A stretch of 10,263 bases of DNA, taken from contig URJD01000050.1 of assembly GCA_900548075.1 (NCBI GenBank), positions 1 through 10,263 on the forward strand. The letters run 5' to 3'. Below are positions 5,842 through 10,263 of this stretch, one piece after another (position 1 is the first letter of the stretch; the number at the start of each line of letters is the position of its first letter). The DNA is from an uncultured Collinsella sp. Lineage in GTDB: Bacteria; Actinomycetota; Coriobacteriia; Coriobacteriales; Coriobacteriaceae. The notes beneath the pieces were generated by a model that worked only from the letters and a program-made list of their open reading frames with translations, did no database searches and was not told where the DNA came from. The translations under genes were made by a program, and so were the position numbers.

Positions 5842-5860
5842 TTAGGTTAGATTTTCCTAA
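5842..5860 (+). promoter_or_regulatory. DtxR/IdeR iron-box-like site upstream of the nitroreductase
   Basis: TTAGGTTAGATTTTCCTAA matches the 19-bp DtxR/IdeR consensus TTAGGTTAGGCTAACCTAA at 15 of 19 positions, including all nine bases of the left part and the outer CCTAA. It lies 28 bases before the ATG of the nitroreductase gene, a usual place for a repressor site overlapping a promoter. An iron-dependent repressor acting here is inferred; no dtxR-type gene lies in this window. Confidence 0.5.
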
Positions 5861-5888
5861 GGACAATTGGCTTTTATTGGGGGTCTCT

Positions 5889-6560
5889 ATGAACGAAGCA
5901 GTTCCCGCGGCGCCGGTGAGCGCCGAGTCGATGGCAAAGCAGGGTTGCGAGAAGCTTGGCCTGGACGCGTTTGACGCACTGGTCCGCCGCGCCCGCACGT
6001 GCCGTCGCTTTGACGAGTCCATGCGCGTGCCGCGTGAGTTTCTGCTCGAGCTGGCGGAACTGGCGCACCTGGCTCCCTGCGGCGCCAACGCTCAGCGCCT
6101 GCGCTTTCATGTGGTGAGCGGTGCCGAGGACTGCGCACGCGTGTTTGACGAGCTCGCGTGGGCCGGCGCGCTCAAGGATTGGCCGGGTCCCGATGAGGGC
6201 GAGCGGCCGACCGGCTATATCGCGATTCTTGCCGAGCGCGCCGTTCCGGGCAAGCCGGCCGCGCCCATCACCGAGGTCGACACCGGCATTGCCGCCCAGA
6301 CGATGATGCTCGCCGCCCGCAGCGCCACGCCCGAGGTGGCGGCCTGCATGTTCAAGGCCTTCACGCCCCGCGCGATTGATATGATGGGGCTCGATAACGA
6401 CAAGTACGAGCTCAAACTGATCATGGCCTTTGGCGTGCCGGCCGAGACGCAGGTTATCGACCCGATCGATTCCAACCCCGACGGTTCTATCAATTATTGG
6501 CGCGACGAGGCGCAGGTGCATCACGTGCCCAAGCGCCCGCTGGCCGACGTGCTGGTGTAG
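5889..6560 (+). CDS. Nitroreductase-family FMN oxidoreductase
   Basis: A 223-residue member of the NfsA/NfnB-like nitroreductase superfamily: FMN-binding enzymes that reduce nitroaromatics, quinones or flavins with NAD(P)H. Visible signatures are RRARTCRRFD (33-42), the usual RRSxRxF phosphate-binding site; LAPCGANAQRLRF (61-73), matching the APSxxNxQPWxF loop; DTGIAAQTMMLAA (131-143), the central helix; and GVPAE near 182, where the family has its GxP motif. The ATG at 5889 is chosen because earlier in-frame sequence has no family similarity; a G-rich stretch (GGGGG, 5879-5883) serves as a weak ribosome site. An iron-box-like sequence lies just upstream and a perfect palindrome just downstream. 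The physiological substrate is unknown; ferric or flavin reduction would fit iron control but is speculative. Confidence 0.85.
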   Translation: MNEAVPAAPVSAESMAKQGCEKLGLDAFDALVRRARTCRRFDESMRVPREFLLELAELAHLAPCGANAQRLRFHVVSGAEDCARVFDELAWAGALKDWPGPDEGERPTGYIAILAERAVPGKPAAPITEVDTGIAAQTMMLAARSATPEVAACMFKAFTPRAIDMMGLDNDKYELKLIMAFGVPAETQVIDPIDSNPDGSINYWRDEAQVHHVPKRPLADVLV

Positions 6561-6588
6561 TTGTGCGGCGCGGTTCGATGGCTGTAAA

Positions 6589-6623
6589 ACCACCACAAAG
6601 GTGCCTGTCCCCTTTGTGGTGGT
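6589..6623. repeat. REP-like perfect palindrome with GTGCCTGTCC loop
   Basis: ACCACCACAAAGG (6589-6601) and CCTTTGTGGTGGT (6611-6623) form a perfect 13-bp stem around a nine-base loop, TGCCTGTCC. It lies between the nitroreductase stop and the start of the first histidine-phosphatase gene and has no T run, so it is not a typical terminator. The AGGTGCCTGTCCC core resembles sequences found in dispersed palindromic repeats mobilised by REP-associated (RAYT, Y1) transposases in other bacteria; this link is from memory and needs a genome-wide count. Confidence 0.5.
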
Positions 6624-6638
6624 GCGAGGGGAGGGCAT

Positions 6639-7181
6639 GTGGCCGATCTGTATTTGGTGCGGCATGGGCAGACTGAGTTCAATGTGCGGAACATTTTGCA
6701 GGGCTGGCATGATTCGCCGTTGACGGCGCGTGGGCGCGAGCAGGCGCTTGCGACGCGCACGGCGTTTGAGGTGCGTGGCGTGACCTTCGATCACGTGTAT
6801 TCCTCTCCGCTGGGCCGGGCGCGGCATACGGCAGAGCTTATTGCTGGCGAAGGCTGTTCCATAGAGCTGGTCGACGACCTGCGTGAGTGGCATTTGGGCT
6901 CGCTGGAGGGTACATCAAACCGCGAGATGCCGCCGCAGCCCTTGGGCGATTATCCGGTTGCCTTTGGTGGCGAGTCGGAAGCGCAACTTCGGTCGCGCAT
7001 GGTCGCGGCGCTGTCCCGTATCATGGACCGGCCGCAGCATAACTGTGTGCTGGTAGTCTCCCACGGCTCTGCCTGCCGGGAGTTTCTTGAGTATGTGGCC
7101 GGCGGGGGAGAGATGCCCGACAACGGTGCCGTGCTTCATTTTGGCTATCGCGACGGGGCGTTTTCGCTCCTTGATTGGTAG
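6639..7181 (+). CDS. Histidine phosphatase / phosphoglycerate-mutase-like protein 1
   Basis: A 180-residue member of the histidine phosphatase superfamily (branch 1, phosphoglycerate-mutase fold). The catalytic histidine is H9 in LVRHGQTEFN; supporting residues are R60/R62 in SSPLGRAR, E83 in LREWHLGSLEG, and H142 in VVSHGSACREF. Such proteins dephosphorylate diverse small substrates (sugar phosphates, cobalamin or nucleotide intermediates), and many annotated as phosphoglycerate mutase are not mutases. The start is GTG at 6639, chosen because it begins MADLYLVRHG directly before the catalytic motif and follows a G-rich ribosome site (GAGGGGAGGG, 6626-6635). An ATG two bases earlier is out of frame. 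It is somewhat shorter than the usual 200 or so residues. The paralogue follows 17 bases downstream, so the two are probably co-transcribed. Substrate unknown. Confidence 0.87.
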   Translation: MADLYLVRHGQTEFNVRNILQGWHDSPLTARGREQALATRTAFEVRGVTFDHVYSSPLGRARHTAELIAGEGCSIELVDDLREWHLGSLEGTSNREMPPQPLGDYPVAFGGESEAQLRSRMVAALSRIMDRPQHNCVLVVSHGSACREFLEYVAGGGEMPDNGAVLHFGYRDGAFSLLDW

Positions 7182-7198
7182 CGAACGAAAGGACCCCT

Positions 7199-7834
7199 AT
7201 GAATAAAGACCTGTATCTGGTCCGTCACGGGCAGACAATATTTAACCTCAAGCGCATTATTCAGGGCTGGAGCGACTCGCCGCTCACGCAGCTTGGTTGC
7301 GGCCAAGCGGCGCGCGCCGGCATGTTCTTGCGTGCGCGCGGCATTGAGCCCGATCACGCCTACACCTCCACGCTACATCGTACCGAGCAGACCATCGCCA
7401 ATCTGTGGCCGGGTCTGGCGTACGAGCGCCTGGACGGCCTGCGCGAGTGGTTCTTTGGCGACTTTGAGGCCGAGCGCGTGATGCTGATGCCCGAGCGCCC
7501 GTGGCGCGACTTCTATCGCCAGTTTGGCGGCGAGGGTCAGATGCAGGTGCGCGAGCGCATGGTCGCGACGCTAACCGAGCTCATGCAGCGTCCGGACCAT
7601 ACGTGCGTGCTGGCGGTGAGCCACGGGTCGGCCATCAAAGAGTTTATGGACCACGTGAAGGGCGCGGCGGCAGATGAGCGCGACCGCGTGCCGGGCAATT
7701 GCTCCGTGCTGCATTTTGCGTTTGACGATGCGACGGATATGTTTGAACTGGTCGAGATCTTTACGCAGGAAGACTACGCGCGCGAGCTGGGGTTGGAGCC
7801 GCTCGTGGCGGCAGCGGGCCCGCAGCGCGGGTAG
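7199..7834 (+). CDS. Histidine phosphatase / phosphoglycerate-mutase-like protein 2
   Basis: A 211-residue paralogue of the preceding gene with the same architecture: LVRHGQTIFN (H10), TSTLHRTEQT (R61), LREWFFGDFE (E83) and AVSHGSAIKEF (H142). The N-terminal 30 residues (DLYLVRHGQT, then IQGWSDSPLT) and the LREW and VSHGSA blocks closely resemble gene 1, supporting local duplication, while the middle sections have diverged. All catalytic residues are kept in both copies. The ATG at 7199 is preferred over a start at 7175, because AAAGGA (7188-7193) lies at ideal distance and the upstream start would overlap the previous gene. The C-terminus is longer than in gene 1 and ends in an Ala/Gly-rich tail. 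Substrate unknown. Confidence 0.87.
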   Translation: MNKDLYLVRHGQTIFNLKRIIQGWSDSPLTQLGCGQAARAGMFLRARGIEPDHAYTSTLHRTEQTIANLWPGLAYERLDGLREWFFGDFEAERVMLMPERPWRDFYRQFGGEGQMQVRERMVATLTELMQRPDHTCVLAVSHGSAIKEFMDHVKGAAADERDRVPGNCSVLHFAFDDATDMFELVEIFTQEDYARELGLEPLVAAAGPQRG

Positions 7835-7880
7835 CGCGAGCGCGGTGCATGGGTCGCCGGCATACTTGCTCGATGCGAAG

Positions 7881-7929
7881 GGGGCGGGGATGCATGCGTT
7901 GGCATTGCATCCCCGCCCCTTGTTCGTTT
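7881..7929 (+). terminator. Intrinsic terminator after the tandem histidine-phosphatase genes
   Basis: GGGGCGGGGATGCA (7881-7894) pairs perfectly with TGCATCCCCGCCCC (7906-7919) around an 11-base loop, followed by the T-rich TTGTTCGTTT (7920-7929). It lies between two converging genes. In the minus direction no T run follows, so it mainly serves the plus-strand operon. Confidence 0.85.
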
Positions 7930-7963
7930 GGGTGCCGAGTTTTGTACTGAGCGCTTGAGCCCT

Positions 7964-8644
7964 CTAGAACCGCGCGACTTGGTGGGTGAGCAGGCCCGTC
8001 GGGACCTGCGGTGCGGCGCCGCTGACCTGCGCGGCAGGGAAGAGCGCGGCCACGGTGAAGTTGAACGGCTCCTTGCCCGTATATGTGCCGTCGGCGCGGG
8101 CCTCGTCGGCTAGGAGCTGCGACGCTCCGGTCAGAGCGGCGGCGTAGGTGGGGTCATCTGCCAGCGCCGGCTCGGGCGCCTGATCGAGCATGGCGCGGAT
8201 GGCCCCGACGGCGTCCTCGCGCTTGACCTCCCACACGCGGTGCGTAATGCCGGCAGGGTCGGTGACGGCGTAGAGTGAGGCGCCCTCTTTGGCGGCACCC
8301 AGGATGATATCCATAACGGGCGATGCCTCGTAGGCGAGCGACACGGGACGGGGCTGAACTTTGAGCTCGGCGATCGCACACGCGGCGGCCACGTCGGCGC
8401 TGGCATCGCCCTCGCCGCCCGCAAGCGCGCCAATCGGGCAAATCGCCACGACGCCCGTCACGCGCCCCGGCTCTCCCGAGCATTCGTACACGTAATACGC
8501 CGCGCCCGGATCCTTGAGCATCAGGCCATCGGCAATCGCGCCGCGCAGAGAATCGTTACCGCTCAGGATGCCGCCCATCGCAGGCAGCGCCTCGAGCACG
8601 CGGTTCTGAGCCGGGCGGATGCAGGGAAACGGAAGTGCTTTCAT
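7964..8644 (-). CDS. Shortened, degenerate DUF1015-family protein
   Basis: A 226-residue protein that aligns by eye with the first half of DUF1015 proteins, which normally run to about 400 or more residues. Recognisable blocks are LKDPGAAYYVYECSGEPGRVTGVVA (43-67 in two parts: LKDPGAAYYVYEC, then SGEPGRVTGVVA), PVSLAYE (100-106), AGITHRVWEV (131-140) and EPFNFTVAALFPA (192-204). The family's conserved ADGHHR motif is replaced here by ADDPTYAAAL (162-171), and the KHE-T motif and the whole C-terminal domain are absent. No C-terminal remainder is found downstream. DUF1015 genes often neighbour serA/serC, and a serA end lies upstream on the same strand, supporting the call. The ATG at 8642-8644 has AGGA about nine bases upstream; it follows the M20 gene by 39 bases. 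Whether it is a functional reduced form or decaying is open. Confidence 0.6.
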   Translation of the reverse strand: MKALPFPCIRPAQNRVLEALPAMGGILSGNDSLRGAIADGLMLKDPGAAYYVYECSGEPGRVTGVVAICPIGALAGGEGDASADVAAACAIAELKVQPRPVSLAYEASPVMDIILGAAKEGASLYAVTDPAGITHRVWEVKREDAVGAIRAMLDQAPEPALADDPTYAAALTGASQLLADEARADGTYTGKEPFNFTVAALFPAAQVSGAAPQVPTGLLTHQVARF

Positions 8645-8683
8645 GGGCGGTCCTAACGCACGAGTCGGTTTGTTCGCGGCTTA

Positions 8684-9904
8684 TTATGCCCCAACTTGGC
8701 CGCTCGCGTCCCAGAGCACGTTATCGGCGAGCGCGATTAGCACCTGCTGACAACGAACGATATCGGCGTGGGGCACATATTCGTTGGGCTTGTGCGCGAG
8801 CGCGAGCGACCCGGGACCGTAGCTCATGCAATTGCGGTTACCTGTCTTGCCGGCAATGACGGCGGTGTCGGTGTAGCCGGTAAAGAAGCCGACGGTCGTG
8901 TCCGCGTCCGTCACGTCATCGGCGGCACGCTTGAGCGCTGCTAGAAGGGGAGAGTTTGGGTCGCGCTCGATGGCGGGGCGGTCGCCCGTCACGGTGTAGC
9001 TGCCATGGCAACCGGGAACGGCGGCTTCGGCGACGGCGATGGCCTGCTCTACCATGCGCGTCGCGGCGGCCGTATCGGTCGGCGGGGTCAGGCGCATGTC
9101 GACCCAGACTTTGGCGCGGTCGGGTACGACGTAGGGGCGATATCCGCCCTCGATTTGGCCAAACGTGATGGTCGAAGGCCCCAGCTCATCGTGCGCGGGC
9201 AGCGCCATAAACGCGCGACGGAGCGAACACACGACCTCGGCCATGGCGGCGACGGCATCCGCGCCCTTCCAGGGCTGGCTCGCATGCGCCGTCACGCCAG
9301 TCATTTCAATTTCGAACCACGTACGCCCCTTGTGCGCCACCTGGATCTGTCCGTCGGTGGGCTCGGTGTCCAGCACCCATTCACGCGAGCCGATCCAGCC
9401 AGCATCGATCGCGGCCTCTGAGCCACGCATAAAATCTTCCTCGTCGACCGAGCAGATGAGCGAAAAGCCGCGGCGGGGCAGCGCGCCATCCGCCACCACG
9501 TGCTCGAGCGTATGGACCAGTGCGGCAATGGCGCAGGCCAGGCCACCCTTCATGTCGCAGGCGCCACGGCCATAGAGTTTGTCGTTACGCACAACCGTCC
9601 CGAGCGGCGGAATGTCCGCGTCCCAGCCATCGCCCAGCGTAACGGTATCCATATGGCAGATATAGACGAGTCGCGGCTCGTCGCTTTGGCCCGGCACGGT
9701 GACCATAAGGTTGCGGCGCCCGGGGAGTACTTCGAGCTCTGCAATCTGCGCGGTATCGAGTACCGGATGGCTCAGCTGCGCCAACCGTTCCTCAACCAAC
9801 GCTTTGATATAGCGTTCAATCTCGCTCTCATACGCACCTGGGTCGGAACTGTCGATCCGCACGAGCCCTTGCGTAAGCCGCCAAGCAAAATCTGTATCAA
9901 CCAT
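8684..9904 (-). CDS. M20-family metallopeptidase (ArgE/DapE/CPG2-type)
   Basis: A 406-residue zinc amidohydrolase of peptidase family M20, which cleaves amide bonds of N-acyl amino acids or small peptides. The set of two-metal ligands and catalytic residues is complete: HMDTV (H84, catalytic D86), GRGACDMKGG (D117 bridging), VDEED (E155 general base, E156 metal ligand), LDTEPTD (E181) and HKPNEYV (H371). The dimerisation lid lies at about 185-300 (HKGRTWFEIEMTGVTAHAS, with H207). The in-frame frame extends to 10051, but the ATG at 9902-9904 is chosen: it has GAGGTG at correct spacing and the upstream part reads through the serA terminator. It is likely co-transcribed with the DUF1015-like gene. 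Exact substrate (acetylornithine, succinyl-diaminopimelate, dipeptide) cannot be told from sequence. Confidence 0.88.
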   Translation of the reverse strand: MVDTDFAWRLTQGLVRIDSSDPGAYESEIERYIKALVEERLAQLSHPVLDTAQIAELEVLPGRRNLMVTVPGQSDEPRLVYICHMDTVTLGDGWDADIPPLGTVVRNDKLYGRGACDMKGGLACAIAALVHTLEHVVADGALPRRGFSLICSVDEEDFMRGSEAAIDAGWIGSREWVLDTEPTDGQIQVAHKGRTWFEIEMTGVTAHASQPWKGADAVAAMAEVVCSLRRAFMALPAHDELGPSTITFGQIEGGYRPYVVPDRAKVWVDMRLTPPTDTAAATRMVEQAIAVAEAAVPGCHGSYTVTGDRPAIERDPNSPLLAALKRAADDVTDADTTVGFFTGYTDTAVIAGKTGNRNCMSYGPGSLALAHKPNEYVPHADIVRCQQVLIALADNVLWDASGQVGA

Positions 9905-9922
9905 AGGCACCTCACAGATAGT

Positions 9923-9945
9923 TAGGTCAACATACAGATTGTATG
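9923..9945 (-). promoter_or_regulatory. Candidate promoter/operator of the M20 gene
   Basis: CATACA (9931-9936) and TGTATG (9940-9945) form a 6-3-6 dyad. On the minus strand it includes TACAAT (complement of 9938-9943), a good -10 match, but no clear -35 lies 16-18 bases upstream. Because a terminator separates this gene from serA, a promoter is expected here. An adjoining TTGACCTA (complement of 9923-9930) also occurs next to the dyad at 3209-3217. Confidence 0.35.
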
Positions 9946-9982
9946 CCAAGAAGCGGCTCGGTGCATTTAATGGAGCGCTCAC

Positions 9983-10019
9983 AAAAACGGGGACGCCTCT
10001 CGTGCGAAAGGCGCCCCCG
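9983..10019 (-). terminator. Intrinsic terminator of serA
   Basis: On the minus strand, GGGGGCGCCTT (in its 11-pair region) folds with one internal mismatch: 9988-9998 pairs with 10009-10019 around a ten-base loop. Five T residues follow (complement of 9983-9987). It lies about 60 bases after the serA stop and separates serA from the M20 gene. Confidence 0.8.
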
Positions 10020-10036
10020 CGGGCATTCAATGTCAG

Positions 10037-10069
10037 TGACGGGCAGGCCACATGGGGAGCTGCCCGTCA
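10037..10069. repeat. 10-bp hairpin directly after serA
   Basis: TGACGGGCAG (10037-10046) pairs with CTGCCCGTCA (10060-10069) around a 13-base loop, 12 bases beyond the serA stop. It has no T run and sits just before the true terminator, so it is probably an additional 3' stem that protects the message end. Confidence 0.5.
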
Positions 10070-10081
10070 GATCAGCCGGCG

Positions 10082-10263
10082 CTACTTGATCACGCGCACG
10101 CGATACATCGACGGAATCTGCTTGAGCGCCTCGATGGTGCTGCTGTCCAGGTGCTCGTCGGTGTCGAACATGGTGTAGGCGTTCTCGCCAGCGGACTCGT
10201 TGGTCATACGCTGCACGTTGGCGTTGTCCTTGGCGAGAATGGCCGTGATCTGGCCGATCATGT
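10082..10263 (-). CDS. serA: D-3-phosphoglycerate dehydrogenase, C-terminal ACT domain (cut by window edge)
   Basis: The last 59 residues of a protein entering from the right edge. The sequence IGQITAILAKDNANVQRMTN (followed by ESAGENAYTMFD and ending in IPSMYRVRVIK) matches the C-terminal ACT domain of SerA-type 3-phosphoglycerate dehydrogenases, which oxidise 3-phosphoglycerate to 3-phosphohydroxypyruvate, the first step of serine synthesis. The ACT domain usually binds serine for feedback inhibition. The motif GQI near the start, the conserved NVQRMTN loop and the MYRVRVI end fit this family well. The stop TAG is at 10082-10084. Catalytic and NAD-binding domains lie outside the window. The nearby DUF1015-like gene fits a ser locus. 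Confidence 0.82.
   Translation of the reverse strand, partial: MIGQITAILAKDNANVQRMTNESAGENAYTMFDTDEHLDSSTIEALKQIPSMYRVRVIK

Noticed and set aside
4542..5888. In-frame upstream extension of the nitroreductase gene back to 4542
   Set aside because: The extra part is antisense to the yaiI and DUF308 genes and crosses the iron-box-like site; the ATG at 5889 begins just before family similarity.
5874..6893. Minus-strand 339-codon frame opposite the nitroreductase and first phosphatase gene
   Set aside because: It is antisense to two genes with clear active-site motifs and has no recognisable domain.
9923..9931. TAGGTCAAC shared with 3209-3217 as a common regulator site
   Set aside because: Nine bases shared twice is weak, only the 3209 copy is part of the 9-8-9 dyad, and part of the match is the -35-like TTGACC.
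9905..10051. Upstream start at 10051 for the M20 peptidase
   Set aside because: It would translate through the serA terminator; the ATG at 9902-9904 has a good ribosome site and fits the family N-terminus.

Overview
The window looks like chromosomal DNA of a high-G+C Coriobacteriia member, most likely Collinsella or a close relative. This is inferred from the composition, from a Coriobacteriia-style DUF559/Vsr-like nuclease-fold protein, and from a DUF1015 relative near serA. No rRNA, tRNA or CRISPR was found.

Layout. (1) 1-258, minus: start of an ArsR/SmtB-type metalloregulator. Its promoter is a near-consensus TTGACA-N16-TATAAT, and two copies of an ArsR-type operator are arranged as a perfect 23-bp inverted repeat. 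(2) About 255-2075: a lower-G+C accessory stretch. It holds a 249-bp element (343-591) with 42-bp imperfect terminal inverted repeats, then a minus-strand 396-aa nuclease-fold protein with no obvious Shine-Dalgarno, then an AT-rich intergenic stretch. (3) 2076-3126, minus: a DEDDh 3'-5' exonuclease domain protein with a 130-residue N-terminal extension. (4) 3211-4458, plus: a divergent 362-aa ArsP_2-type putative metal (manganese) exporter with a His-rich loop. A 9-8-9 dyad lies between the two start codons, and a strong terminator follows. (5) 4498-5624, minus: a DUF308/HdeD-like membrane protein and a YaiI/UPF0178 protein whose stop and start codons abut, with their own terminator. (6) 5842-7921, plus: a nitroreductase preceded by a 19-bp sequence close to the DtxR/IdeR iron box, then a perfect REP-like palindrome, then two tandem histidine-phosphatase (phosphoglycerate-mutase-type) genes and a terminator. 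(7) 7964-10263, minus: a shortened, degenerate DUF1015 protein, an M20 (ArgE/DapE/CPG2-type) metallopeptidase, and the C-terminal ACT domain of a D-3-phosphoglycerate dehydrogenase (serA), which has its own terminator.

Metal homeostasis is a recurring theme: an autoregulated ArsR sensor, a probable metal exporter, and a possible iron box. The right end resembles a serine-biosynthesis neighbourhood, because DUF1015 genes commonly sit next to serA/serC. The features most worth following up are the double ArsR operator, the 249-bp inverted-repeat element beside the nuclease-fold gene, the iron-box-like site, and the degenerate DUF1015 protein. I did not find a complete novel multi-gene system.
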